Shown here: one piece after another, positions 15,809 through 24,346 of the stretch | Layout of the letters: the number at the start of each line of letters is the position of its first letter | Position numbering within the stretch: the first letter of the stretch is position 1 | The notes under the pieces: model-generated | The model's database searches: none | The model's input: the letters and a program-made list of their open reading frames with translations, nothing else | What the model was told of the DNA's origin: nothing | Assembly (NCBI GenBank): GCA_043807765.1 | Contig: JAZDFQ010000061.1 | Span: forward strand, 1 to 64,000 | Origin: Stygiobacter sp043807765 | GTDB taxonomy: Bacteria > Bacteroidota > Ignavibacteria > Ignavibacteriales > Melioribacteraceae | Length of the DNA: 64,000 nt | Direction of reading: 5' to 3' | Made by a program: the position numbers and the translations under genes

Positions 15809-17024
15809 CGTAGAAAACCCTTTGTTGTTCGGGCTTTTCCTAATGGTGGTGATGATAATGGTTATACTTGTGTATAACCGATTCATCATTATTCCGATGA
15901 GGAAGAAGCACCTTGCCGAGGAAGAAAATCTAATGCTTCAACAAGCCGAGCTAATGGCGCTCTTCGCTTCTCTTTCACCAGATCCAATATTTAGGTTTGA
16001 TGAAACCGGTAAAATCATTCTCGCAAATAACTCTGCTCACAAAATATTCCCTCATAAAATATTGCTTGGCGAACAAGTACAAACAATTCTTCCATTTACG
16101 AATGAGTATAATTTGCTGGAAGTTATTGAAGCAGGCAAGACTTTAATGAATACTTTTCCTTTTGAAAAAAGTTACTACCAATTCTTAATTGTTGGCAGTC
16201 AAAAATTCAAAATGTGTCAAGTTTACGGCAGAGACATTACAGAATTAAAATTAACCGAACAAGACCTTAAAGAAGCATTAGTTAAAGCGGAAGAATCCAA
16301 GAAACTAAAAGAATTTTTCTTAGCACAAATCTCGCACGAAATTCGCTCTCCACTAAATGTTATTGTTGGATATGCAGATTTGCTAGGCGATGAGTTGAAA
16401 AATTCTGAGCGGCCTGATTTGAACAGCATTTTAAAATCTGTAAAGAACAACAGCAAGCGGTTATACCGAACATTTGATTTATTATTAAACATGTCGCAAA
16501 TTCAAACCGGACGGTACGATGCACGGTTTGAACGAGTTGATATTTATTCTCTTCTCAACACAATCTACTTGGAATATACATCCTTTGCAGAAGAAAAAGG
16601 GTTGCAATTAACATTAAACAACACACTTGAAGGCGCTGCAATTGTTTACTGCGATCATTATTCAATTGCTCAGGTTTTCATAAACTTAATAGACAACTCA
16701 ATTAAATATACCAAGCAAGGTAGTGTTGAAATAAAAATTTATCAGAGCGATACGAATTTATGCGTTGATATTATAGATACAGGTAAGGGAATGTCCAATG
16801 AGTTTATTGATAAACTATTTATTCCTTTTACACAGGAAGAAATGGGATACACCAGACGATTTGACGGAACCGGACTTGGTTTAGCAATAGCTAACAGCTT
16901 TGCAAATCTTAACAACGCAAAAATTCATGTTTCCAGCGAACAAGAAATTGGATCAATATTCACAGTTATTCTAAACGGAGATAAGACATGGGGCAACCAT
17001 CCCAAAAAAAGCCCAATCTTTTAA
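15786..17024 (+). CDS. Sensor histidine kinase
   Basis: A 412-residue kinase: one N-terminal transmembrane helix (about 13-33), a PAS-like domain (about 55-160, beginning FASLSPDPIFRFDETGKI), a HisKA domain with the phospho-accepting H184 in SHEIRSPLN, and a HATPase domain with NLIDNSIKYT (N box), DTGKGMS (G1) and GTGLGLAI (G2). There is no extracellular sensor domain of any size. I chose the ATG at 15786 because agagaag precedes it and the longer frame overlaps the membrane-protein gene in full. It overlaps the receiver gene by 37 bases. Confidence 0.93.
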   Translation: MGPESYISVENPLLFGLFLMVVMIMVILVYNRFIIIPMRKKHLAEEENLMLQQAELMALFASLSPDPIFRFDETGKIILANNSAHKIFPHKILLGEQVQTILPFTNEYNLLEVIEAGKTLMNTFPFEKSYYQFLIVGSQKFKMCQVYGRDITELKLTEQDLKEALVKAEESKKLKEFFLAQISHEIRSPLNVIVGYADLLGDELKNSERPDLNSILKSVKNNSKRLYRTFDLLLNMSQIQTGRYDARFERVDIYSLLNTIYLEYTSFAEEKGLQLTLNNTLEGAAIVYCDHYSIAQVFINLIDNSIKYTKQGSVEIKIYQSDTNLCVDIIDTGKGMSNEFIDKLFIPFTQEEMGYTRRFDGTGLGLAIANSFANLNNAKIHVSSEQEIGSIFTVILNGDKTWGNHPKKSPIF

Positions 17025-17425
17025 TTGTTGAAGACGATTACGAGAATCAAAAATTTCTTTCGTTGTTTTTAGGACGATATTTCGAGGTTGATTCATGTGA
17101 TTCATCTGATACTTTTTACGAATTGTCGGGCAAAAATAAATACGATCTTATTTTAATGGATATCTCCATTAAGGGACAAAAAAACGGACTCGAACTCACG
17201 AGGGAAATAAAACTTAATTCTTCTACCTCTTCAATTCCCGTAGTCTGTTATACCGCACATGCTTTTCAGCATGATAGATTAAATGCTTTGGATGCCGGCT
17301 GCGATGAATACGTTAGCAAACCTTCAAATATTTATTCATTGCTAAAAATTCTGCTTCAGCATCTTGAAATTAAATCGAAAAATTATTCCAGAGAACCTCT
17401 GAACGCCGGATTTGCAGCTGCATAA
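16988..17425 (+). CDS. Single-domain response regulator
   Basis: A 145-residue protein made of one receiver domain (about 10-130) with the acidic pocket E16-D17-D18, phospho-accepting D58 in LILMDISIKG, conserved Thr in CYTAHA and Lys in VSKPSN. There is no output domain, so it must act by protein contact or in a phosphorelay. The large overlap with the kinase gene makes it the obvious partner. The operon ends with the strong terminator at 17427-17451. Confidence 0.93.
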   Translation: MGQPSQKKPNLLIVEDDYENQKFLSLFLGRYFEVDSCDSSDTFYELSGKNKYDLILMDISIKGQKNGLELTREIKLNSSTSSIPVVCYTAHAFQHDRLNALDAGCDEYVSKPSNIYSLLKILLQHLEIKSKNYSREPLNAGFAAA

Positions 17426-17426
17426 A

Positions 17427-17451
17427 AAAAGCCCCGCAGTGCGGGGCTTTT
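17427..17451 (+). terminator. Strong hairpin terminator
   Basis: Perfect 11-bp stem aaaagccccgc / gcggggctttt with an agt loop. It is flanked by A-run and T-run, so it can work in both directions between the + strand receiver gene and the - strand VOC gene. Confidence 0.93.
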
Positions 17452-17460
17452 GCTAATTCT

Positions 17461-17498
17461 TAATCCGTGTTAATCTGTTCAATCCGCGTCATCCGCGT
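17461..17498 (-). repeat. Dispersed repeat, copy 1 (cggatgac-type)
   Basis: On the minus strand the sequence reads cgcggatgacgcggattgaa and so on; about 27 of 34 bases match 29506-29540. It supplies the last codons and stop of the VOC gene (ERG, stop at 17489). Confidence 0.6.
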
Positions 17499-17884
17499 TC
17501 TATTTCTTCTGCAAACGCAATCACATAATTATCCGGATCGAGAAAGTATGCGGCTTTATGGCCCCAATCCCTTTCTTTAATTTCGCTCAATTGTGTAGCT
17601 CCTAGCAAAAGAGCTCTTTCACAATATATAACAGTGCTGTCAACAATTAAATATAGTTCAGCTTTAATTTCATTCTCGGATGGGGCTGAAACGCTTACTT
17701 TGTTTCCTAACAATCTTTTTATTCCATCCGCCGGCATTAAACCAAGAATAGTTGTTTCAGATATCTCGAACTCCGTCATTCCCGGAACATTTAAGCTCGG
17801 CACTAAGCAAAAAAGTTTTGAATAGAAATCAGCACTTAAGTTTTGATCTTTCACATAAAAAATAGAATGACTTTTCGTAATCAT
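17489..17884 (-). CDS. VOC (glyoxalase/bleomycin-resistance fold) protein
   Basis: A 131-residue protein with one VOC domain: SHSIFYVKDQNLSADFYSKLF at the start, FEISETTILGLMP, and the late strand AAYFLDPDNYVIAFAEE. Such proteins are small metal-dependent enzymes or binding proteins; the substrate cannot be told. I chose the ATG at 17884, which overlaps the stop of an upstream remnant as taatg. The gene's last codons come from a dispersed repeat. Confidence 0.8.
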   Translation of the reverse strand: MITKSHSIFYVKDQNLSADFYSKLFCLVPSLNVPGMTEFEISETTILGLMPADGIKRLLGNKVSVSAPSENEIKAELYLIVDSTVIYCERALLLGATQLSEIKERDWGHKAAYFLDPDNYVIAFAEEIERG

Positions 17885-17955
17885 TACATCATCGGCTGAA
17901 CTAAGTTTAGTAGATTGCCGCAAGTGTCTTCAAAAACTGTTGCGGTATAAAAATA
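17884..17955 (-). pseudogene. C-terminal remnant of a second VOC protein
   Basis: Between the methyltransferase stop and the VOC start, one frame reads NYFYTATVFEDTCGNLLNLV followed by QPMM and a stop. The FEDTCGN-LxxLVQ pattern is the usual end of VOC/glyoxalase proteins. It has no start codon of its own; the frame is closed upstream inside the methyltransferase gene. The stop overlaps the next ATG (taatg), as in tandem co-translated genes. The rest of the gene was probably lost when the methyltransferase came to lie next to it. Confidence 0.65.
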
Positions 17956-17956
17956 A

Positions 17957-18718
17957 TTATTTGTTAGCTATAATCAGCATCTCAAAATCTTCGGTAGTAA
18001 GTTTATCGTCCCGGCTGAAAGCGCCCAGTTTTGCGCCAAAGATATCAATTGCTGCAAAGCCCAACGACTTTAAGAGCCATGTAATTTCCGATGGAACATA
18101 ATATCTTTCATTACAATCCAGTTCTTTTACATTTCCCGAATCATCCTCGAAGGAAGCTTTACTTATATCACGAAAGGTCATCAAGTCAAATGAATTACTG
18201 CCGTATGTAGCATTTCCCTCTTCAGTCTGACTTGCAAGAAAATCTTTCACAGAATGGAACAGAGGAAACAGTCCGTTAAGAGTCGTAAAAATTAATTTAC
18301 CTTTTGGCTTTAACGCGCAAGCGGCATTTTTTAGAATTTCAAAATTCATCTCATCGGTTTCCATTAAGGGAAACGCACCCTCACATAACATAATCGCTAA
18401 ATCAAACTCATTGGAAAAATTTAGTTTGCGTGCGTCGCCTAGCCGGAAATCGATTTGCAAATTTTCTTTGAGAGCCGTTTCCTTAGCTTTGCTTAACATA
18501 GATTCGGAAAGATCGACTCCCGTTAAATTATAGCCGCGTCTTGTTAATTCCAGCGAATGCCTTCCCGTTCCGCAGCCGATATCCAGTATCCTCAAACTCT
18601 TGTCGTAATTAACTTCCTTCTCAATAAAATTGCACTCGCCTAATGTGCCTTTTGTAAAACATTCACTTTCATACTTAACGCCGTAATTTTCAAATAAAGA
18701 TTCATACCATTGTTTCAT
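17957..18718 (-). CDS. Class I SAM-dependent methyltransferase
   Basis: A 253-residue enzyme with the SAM-binding motif ILDIGCGTGRHSLEL (about residues 44-58), then GVDLSESML, LGDARKL and the FDLAIMLCEGAF strand. It resembles small-molecule methyltransferases of the UbiE/Methyltransf_25 type; the acceptor is unknown. aggtg lies about 5 bases before the ATG. A VOC remnant follows its stop directly. Confidence 0.88.
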   Translation of the reverse strand: MKQWYESLFENYGVKYESECFTKGTLGECNFIEKEVNYDKSLRILDIGCGTGRHSLELTRRGYNLTGVDLSESMLSKAKETALKENLQIDFRLGDARKLNFSNEFDLAIMLCEGAFPLMETDEMNFEILKNAACALKPKGKLIFTTLNGLFPLFHSVKDFLASQTEEGNATYGSNSFDLMTFRDISKASFEDDSGNVKELDCNERYYVPSEITWLLKSLGFAAIDIFGAKLGAFSRDDKLTTEDFEMLIIANK

Positions 18719-18755
18719 ATTGCACCTATTAGGATAGCTTTTAGCAATTGCTCAC

Positions 18756-19418
18756 TTATTTCGGCTGTACTGTATTCTCTGCTCCAAACAAGTCATGCGG
18801 CATTTGGCTAAAAGTATCGTTGAATAAAAATACAGTTACTAAAATGAAACCGATAAATCCAAGCACCACGAGCAACTGAACCCAAGATGTTTTTTGAATA
18901 TCTTGTTTTGCTTTTACATCGCACACTTCGCCCGGGCAGTATTGCGCTTTCTCTTTATACACCATTGAATAAAACTTACATCCCAGACAAATACCGAAGA
19001 CCGATTCGAAGAATAAAAATATTAGGCAGACCAAGCATATTAGCCCGGTTATTATGCTGTACGCATTTACAAATATGAAAAAGACAAACATTACAGCCGC
19101 CAAGACAACACCAATCATCCACGCAAATTTTTTCTGCTGAGCCCCGACATATTCCGGAACTTGGTTTCTTACAATTAATCGAGCAATTATTAATGTAGGA
19201 GAATATTTAGGATTAATAAAAACACGTATTAAAAAATCTGTAAGAAAAATAACGATGCCATATTTTATCAGTATAAAATTCCCTTTGAAAAGAATCATCA
19301 TTAACGCGATGAACATTAATAAAAACAACATTCCCGCGGCGGCTCTTACTTCTCTCTCGTTTAATACCGGAATGTTATACCCCTCTACATCTTCTCCAAA
19401 TTTTATAATTCTGCTCAA
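18756..19418 (-). CDS. DUF4395 family membrane protein
   Basis: A 220-residue protein with the DUF4395 pattern: VLNEREVRAAAG near the N-terminus, INPKYSPTLIIARLIV, and GICLGCKFY after the third or fourth helix. It has about five membrane segments, the last (about 183-203) after a second cysteine pair (CPGEVC). It starts with TTG, supported by aaggag 7 bases upstream. Members often sit near thiol or sulfur-transfer genes, but none is adjacent here. Confidence 0.82.
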   Translation of the reverse strand: MSRIIKFGEDVEGYNIPVLNEREVRAAAGMLFLLMFIALMMILFKGNFILIKYGIVIFLTDFLIRVFINPKYSPTLIIARLIVRNQVPEYVGAQQKKFAWMIGVVLAAVMFVFFIFVNAYSIITGLICLVCLIFLFFESVFGICLGCKFYSMVYKEKAQYCPGEVCDVKAKQDIQKTSWVQLLVVLGFIGFILVTVFLFNDTFSQMPHDLFGAENTVQPK

Positions 19419-19557
19419 TTTGTACTCCTTTTTTTGTACTTATATGTGACGTGTGGATAATGCGTTAGTTACATTAATTTAGCGCCGTTGCTTGTAGTCT
19501 GCGCTTATACGGTTGTGTCGAGACTTTCGTCCCGAAACTGAATCTCTTATCACTTAG

Positions 19558-19584
19558 CGCGTCAAGGACATAAGTCATGACGCG
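19558..19584. repeat. Palindrome cgcgtca / tgacgcg
   Basis: Seven-base perfect arms in the spacer between the DUF4395 and M28 genes. The left arm and loop (gcgtcaaggac) recur at 22400-22410. A small hairpin tttcg/cgaaa lies just upstream (19525-19537). These look like short mobile palindromes, not single operators. Confidence 0.4.
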
Positions 19585-19653
19585 AATGAAATCTACAACA
19601 TACCCGGCTCTGTTGGTGCCGAATGATTTAGTCATATACTGTACAATGAAATC

Positions 19654-20646
19654 TTATTTTTCATTATAGATAACTTCAACCATAACATTCCCGACTTGCT
19701 GCAAGCTAGCACTGCTACAATAGTCCGGTTTATCATTTACAGTATGCCATGTTCGAGGAAATGGCAATTGAATTAAATCTATAACTGGAATTGATTTTTT
19801 CAAGAACGCAATATGATCATCAATAACAGCACCGCCTTGTTCATTAACAAAAGCATTTGCACCAACTGCCGACGCAGCTTTCCAAACTTTATCTACAACA
19901 TTTCCGGCTCTGTTAACTGAGTAAGCTTCCTTTGGTATTCTTAAATCTTTATCTCCAACCATGTCCAGAAGAATACCATATTCGGGATAGTAGTTGGGGT
20001 TGTTTTTTACAAACATATCAGAGCCAATTCCAAAGGGATTTCTGGGTGCATTAATTTTACTTGAGTCTAATTCATCACCAATATCTTCTAGGTCAAAAAA
20101 CACAATATCAACACCAACTTTAGGTCTTGATTCGGCGAACAACCGGGCCATTTCTAATAATACTGCTACACCGGAAGCACCATCATTTGCTGCTGGAACC
20201 GGAATATTATGCTTTGTCTTATCGGGTTCGTTATCAGCAAACGGACGCGAGTCCCAATGAGCACATAAAAGAATTCTTTTTGATATATCTTCCGTAACAT
20301 TAAATGAAGCCACAATATTTACACCCTTATAAATCTTAGATGAATCATGCTGGTCTTTGTAGTCAAACATTTGTTCCGAAACCATATCTGCATATTTTTT
20401 TAGCTGTGATACCAAATATTCTTTTGTCTTTGCATGTTCTGCCGTACCGGATATTCTTGGACCAAATTCAACTTGTTTTACTAATTCTTTATATGCCCGC
20501 TTCCCATCAAATACCGGTTTCGGTACTCTAAGTATTATAAAAATGATTGCAACGGCTACAATTGCTAAAAGGATTAGAAGAATCCATTTCAAATAATTTT
20601 TCCGAACTATTCCGATATTCTTCTTTTTCAATTTTTTAGTGGACAT
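19654..20646 (-). CDS. M28-family peptidase / glutaminyl cyclase-like enzyme
   Basis: A 330-residue protein anchored by an N-terminal transmembrane helix (about 21-42) after a lysine-rich start, so the catalytic domain faces the periplasm. Zinc-ligand motifs of clan M28 are visible: AHWDSRPFAD, NDGASGVA, DLEDIGD, a DHIAF segment and a late WHT. The WDSRPFAD and DHIAF-WHT pattern is closest to glutaminyl-peptide cyclotransferase-like members, which form N-terminal pyroglutamate; aminopeptidase activity is the alternative. aaggt precedes the ATG. Confidence 0.85.
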   Translation of the reverse strand: MSTKKLKKKNIGIVRKNYLKWILLILLAIVAVAIIFIILRVPKPVFDGKRAYKELVKQVEFGPRISGTAEHAKTKEYLVSQLKKYADMVSEQMFDYKDQHDSSKIYKGVNIVASFNVTEDISKRILLCAHWDSRPFADNEPDKTKHNIPVPAANDGASGVAVLLEMARLFAESRPKVGVDIVFFDLEDIGDELDSSKINAPRNPFGIGSDMFVKNNPNYYPEYGILLDMVGDKDLRIPKEAYSVNRAGNVVDKVWKAASAVGANAFVNEQGGAVIDDHIAFLKKSIPVIDLIQLPFPRTWHTVNDKPDYCSSASLQQVGNVMVEVIYNEK

Positions 20647-20815
20647 ACTACCTTAGCTTATGTTTGCTGTATATAGTGCTGCATGCCGTCCGCGTTTGTA
20701 CTGTTGTTGGGACTTTGATCAAGCCACAGAATTACTTAGCACTTAAGACCTTGCCATTTGTATTTCTCTTATTGTGTGATCAGTTCTCAAATACAATAGG
20801 CTATCTGTGCAGTAT

Positions 20816-21379
20816 TTATACTCTTAGCCAGCCGCGAAATCCTCTGGCTGCATAGTAAGATTCTGCACCGTTGTGATAAACAAAGACATGGTCGTAACGG
20901 CGGTCGGCAAAGACAGCACCACCAAGCTTTCTAATTTCATTAGGAGTTTTCAACCAGCTCGATGTTTTCAAATCGAAATTACCAAGTTTTTGCAGTTCTT
21001 TATATTCTTCTTCCGTCAAAATTTCGATACCCATGGCCGCCGCCATATCCGTAGCATTATTTTTTGGTTTGAATTCTTTCCTCGAGTCCAGCGCTTTACG
21101 GTCGTAACAAACACTTCTGCGCTCTTTAGGACTTTCTGCCGAACAATCAAAAAAAATATATTCGCCCTTCTTTTTATCGAAGCCAACAACATCCGGCTCT
21201 CCGCCGGTTTTTTCCATTTCGCTGAGCGACCAAAGTTTTTCATTATCGGTTTTCAACTTTGCTTCTACTTTAGACCACTCAAGATCTTTATGGCGCTTCA
21301 TATTTTTCTCGAACCGGTCATTCAATACTTTGAGTAGTTCTTCACGTTGTTTCGCTTTTATCTCTTTTGCTTTTTGCAT
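20816..21379 (-). CDS. DUF4256 family protein
   Basis: A 187-residue soluble protein that matches DUF4256: WSLSEMEKTGGEPDVVG, FFDCSAESPKERRSVCYDR, and FADRRYDHVFVYHNGAESYY near the end. Function unknown. It occurs as a single gene with its own spacers. Confidence 0.85.
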   Translation of the reverse strand: MQKAKEIKAKQREELLKVLNDRFEKNMKRHKDLEWSKVEAKLKTDNEKLWSLSEMEKTGGEPDVVGFDKKKGEYIFFDCSAESPKERRSVCYDRKALDSRKEFKPKNNATDMAAAMGIEILTEEEYKELQKLGNFDLKTSSWLKTPNEIRKLGGAVFADRRYDHVFVYHNGAESYYAARGFRGWLRV

Positions 21380-21520
21380 TTCTTTCTTTTCCTTTCTGCT
21401 CTACTATGTTAACCTTAGATAACCAAACTTTCTTACTAATAGTTCTTTACTCAATGAGTGCGGATTTACAGCAGACACTTAGCGCATAACGCATAAAACA
21501 ATTTCATTTTCTTTAGAGTG

Positions 21521-22342
21521 TTATAATTGTGCAAGTACATTAATCAGTTTTTGGCAGCCACCGTTTTTTATAAATTCCGTATGATCATTTATTGTTTTGA
21601 AATGCTGCCCGCATATTTTCCAGCACTCCATCTTATAGCCGGTCTCCTCAAAGAATGCTGTCATAATTTTATCCAAAGCCGGATCTGATAATGAATATTT
21701 ATAGTTTTGCTTTCTTGCTCTAGTCAGCGTATTCATCCATATTGCGGCACTTAACGCCCCGCAAGCATTACCGCTTAAACCAAATCCTCCGGCAAATCCG
21801 GCAACCATAACCATTTCTTCATTACTTCCCCCCATCTTCTTAACTACTTCTGAAGCGCAGCTTATTGGTAACGCCGGTGAATTGGTTGGTTGTTTAGATA
21901 AGCCCTCCTTTGCCGATTGTATTGCTTCCGGCGCCCATTTATCTGCGAGATTAAAACAGATTAAAGGTTTACCGGTAATTAAATATTTAGCCAAACCAAA
22001 TTTGCTGTTAAAATCGCAATTAGTTATTACACCGCAGTTGGCACTTTTAGCTCTATTGATAAATGATTCCAAGATGTGTTGAGTTGCACTTATAGCGTGG
22101 GCAATAGCTTCTCCGTGGTTTTCATGTCTGCGAAAGGATTCGGCTCCAACAGCCAGCGCCGCTCCCCACAGCATTCCGCATTGATACCCCTCCTGAGCTA
22201 ACCCGCCGGCAAGCGGATCGGAGGCTCGTTCTTCATCATCTTTTAGGTAACCGAATTCGCGATTTAAGATATAGAAGAATGTGTGAGAGCAAGCCCCTTT
22301 TTTCAAAAACACTTTTTTCGTATCACTTTTTTTTGCTTTCAT
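21521..22342 (-). CDS. C_GCAxxG_C_C family redox-type protein, duplicated
   Basis: A 273-residue protein with two copies of the redox-associated C_GCAxxG_C_C pattern: the first half has GACSHTFF, then GGLAQEGYQCGMLWGAALAVG; the second has ISCASEV, then GFAGGFGLSGNACGALSAA and further cysteines (CWKICGQ, GGCQKL). Family members are about 120-150 residues with one copy and may bind a metal centre; the function is not established. This protein is an internal fusion of two. Confidence 0.8.
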   Translation of the reverse strand: MKAKKSDTKKVFLKKGACSHTFFYILNREFGYLKDDEERASDPLAGGLAQEGYQCGMLWGAALAVGAESFRRHENHGEAIAHAISATQHILESFINRAKSANCGVITNCDFNSKFGLAKYLITGKPLICFNLADKWAPEAIQSAKEGLSKQPTNSPALPISCASEVVKKMGGSNEEMVMVAGFAGGFGLSGNACGALSAAIWMNTLTRARKQNYKYSLSDPALDKIMTAFFEETGYKMECWKICGQHFKTINDHTEFIKNGGCQKLINVLAQL

Positions 22343-22391
22343 AAATATTCCATATAGTTTTAATCGCTATCCGAGTATGTTCGGAATAATG

Positions 22392-23327
22392 CTATTGTCG
22401 CGTCAAGGACGGAACTCCTTGCGCGAGGGAACTTTTATATTCTGTAAAAGACTTTTGGAATCCCTCTGCCGCATCTGAATTACTGAATTGATAAACCTCA
22501 TTGAATCCCTTTATACTTCTCCACTGAAGTTGACCATATTGTGCAATTGGAATCCGATAATTATTTGTAAACCTTTTATCTCGAGAGCCATCCTTATTAA
22601 CCTTTGCCCACGTTGTTCCAATTTGTTTTGAATCCGAGGGAAATTTTTCCTCTTCGACAAATTGTGAATTATTGTACTCTAACTGTACATCTTTGTAATC
22701 TATAAGTGCAAATTCTTTATTTGAACTGACTATTATTAATAATGTTGGATATATATAAATATCACCGCCATTTGCATTTTGAAAATGAAATGCTTCTTCT
22801 TCTGTTTTAATCATATCGACTTTACTAAAAAATATATTCACACGTTTTCTATTTACTGCATTTGAAGCATAAGAACGTGTTTTTACTCGGTCAATCAGTT
22901 GAGATGTAGTAATATCCCAAATAAACTCTGATTGAGACAGTGAACGAAAACAATCCACTAACTTCTTCAAATAAGATTGAACATTTTCGGAAGTTGGCGA
23001 ATGAATCTCGACAATAGAGTTTTTTAACTCTTCTTTTTTCTCCACCAATTCTACTTCATACTTCCTTATCTGCTGGTTTAGGAATTCTATCTTAGTTTTA
23101 AATAGTTTTTTGCCAAACGGAAAGAATAACCGTCTCTTCAATTTCCTATTATAATCGAACAGCTCAGTTTCGAGATTATTGATTACTATTTTTAGTTGTT
23201 TACGATTTTTTATTGTGCTGAGGATTTGCTCTTTCAACTCATCCATATTATTACTTGTGAGTGAATTTATCCCATCACTTTTGTATTCTGTGATAAAACT
23301 ATCAAATGAGAATATTCTATTATGCAT
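22392..23327 (-). CDS. Unknown protein with coiled coil and strand-rich C-terminal domain
   Basis: A 311-residue protein. Residues about 30-110 form a charged coiled coil (ELKEQIL, LETELFDYNRKLKRR, KYEVELVEKKEEL). The C-terminal half is rich in strands (DIYIYPTLLIIVS, FALIDYKDVQLEY) and could be a PH-like domain; I do not recognise a family. The last residues (LAQGVPSLTRQ) are encoded by a palindromic repeat at 22400-22425, so the original C-terminus may have been replaced. Confidence 0.65.
   Translation of the reverse strand: MHNRIFSFDSFITEYKSDGINSLTSNNMDELKEQILSTIKNRKQLKIVINNLETELFDYNRKLKRRLFFPFGKKLFKTKIEFLNQQIRKYEVELVEKKEELKNSIVEIHSPTSENVQSYLKKLVDCFRSLSQSEFIWDITTSQLIDRVKTRSYASNAVNRKRVNIFFSKVDMIKTEEEAFHFQNANGGDIYIYPTLLIIVSSNKEFALIDYKDVQLEYNNSQFVEEEKFPSDSKQIGTTWAKVNKDGSRDKRFTNNYRIPIAQYGQLQWRSIKGFNEVYQFSNSDAAEGFQKSFTEYKSSLAQGVPSLTRQ
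22400..22425. repeat. Palindrome with caaggac/tccttg arms inside a gene end
   Basis: Arms gcgtcaagga and tccttgcgc around a short loop; shares gcgtcaaggac with the palindrome at 19558-19584. It encodes the tail of the preceding unknown protein. Confidence 0.4.
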
Positions 23328-23724
23328 AATATATTTCTACCGACCTAACTATCTCATACCCAGCAAACATTCACACTCTCGTGCGTTATATCTACGGCAT
23401 TTATTTCGTTTAATAACTGTAACAGCACTTTAATTTGAGTTATCACACACATCTATTTTTTATTTATGCTTATGATGAGAATCTATTGGTGCTGCTTTCG
23501 ATATTACTATCCGAGAGAACTTAAGAGCAAACTAAGTTTATTTTCACTCTTTGTTCTACACTCTACGTTCTTCGTTCATTTCCGGTTCCCCACTACGTTC
23601 AGAATAGAACCCCTTGCGAATGCAACTTAGTAATTGAGTTCTGGAATATCAAGATGAAATATAAAGCGCCCCCTCGACTTTGCTCAGGGTGGCTGAATTG
23701 AGGCGGTTTTAGTTATTAGATAAA
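23328..23724. other. Gene-free spacer with small palindromes
   Basis: No coding region is evident in about 400 bases. Near 23671-23691 the sequence ccctcgactttgctcaggg forms a short hairpin whose ctcgact..gctc core recurs at about 28310-28330. The other sequence is low-complexity AT-rich DNA. Confidence 0.45.
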
Positions 23725-24147
23725 CTATTTAGCATCCAGTTTCAATCTAATCAGCTCTTTTGCGGCTTCGATATTCTTTTTACTCTTCATTTGTAAAGTA
23801 ATACCGCGAATTTTGCCGTATCGCTTCCCTTCCATAAAACTAATTTTTACTTCATCGGGTAGTTCGCTATTCAAAATTGCCGACTCGGCTTTATCGCCAA
23901 AATAAAAAGTAATTCGAAAAGTTTTTGGAATTACAGAAAGCCAGAAGATTGTTTTCGTTTTTTTTGTAACCTTCATCAGCCAGCTTTTGCCGTCGTTATA
24001 GTAGCGCCACTCTTCTTTAAAATCGGAATGGTTTGCATGAATGTGATCGAATAAGGCTTCCCAATATGTTTGCGTTTTGCCGATGTGGGAGAAAATAACT
24101 TCTTCGGTTGGATAGATTTCTTTGTCTATGAGAACTACGTCGTTCAT
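23725..24147 (-). CDS. DUF3788 family protein
   Basis: A 140-residue soluble protein matching DUF3788: IGKTQTYWEALFDHI, EEWRYYNDGKSWLMKVTKK, TIFWLSVIPKTFRITFYFGDKAE, and an R-G-ITL-K end. Function unknown. It stands alone between structured spacers. Confidence 0.85.
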   Translation of the reverse strand: MNDVVLIDKEIYPTEEVIFSHIGKTQTYWEALFDHIHANHSDFKEEWRYYNDGKSWLMKVTKKTKTIFWLSVIPKTFRITFYFGDKAESAILNSELPDEVKISFMEGKRYGKIRGITLQMKSKKNIEAAKELIRLKLDAK

Positions 24148-24308
24148 TTATTCACCCGGTTAATCTTACACCGAAAACTATCTTGTTAAGATAACAGAGG
24201 CAAGTTTGTGTTCCTTCTCCTTACTAAGAGCTTGTCCCGCGTTCTTTGCGGGAAGAAGATGTCCCGCTAAGCGGGACGGATGGGGTAAAGTTTCTACCTC
24301 ACCCTAAA

Positions 24309-24334
24309 TCCCTCTCCTTAAAAAAGGAGAGGGA
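24309..24334. terminator. Terminator for the DUF5916 gene
   Basis: Perfect 11-bp stem tccctctcctt / aaggagaggga with a 4-base A loop, followed by ctttt on the + strand and by a T-run in the loop on the - strand. It lies 13 bases beyond the DUF5916 stop. Just upstream on the + strand (24226-24282) lie two further hairpins built of gtcccgc/gcgggac. Confidence 0.65.
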
Positions 24335-24346
24335 CTTTTAAAACCA

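Noticed and set aside
20873..21337. A 154-codon + strand open frame opposite the DUF4256 gene
   Set aside because: It mirrors a gene with clear family motifs, its product has low-complexity Phe-rich composition and it has no ribosome site.
24226..24282. gtcccgc/gcgggac hairpins as a riboswitch
   Set aside because: The stems are simple, lie downstream of a gene on one strand and have no conserved loop sequence; a small palindrome repeat or terminator is simpler.
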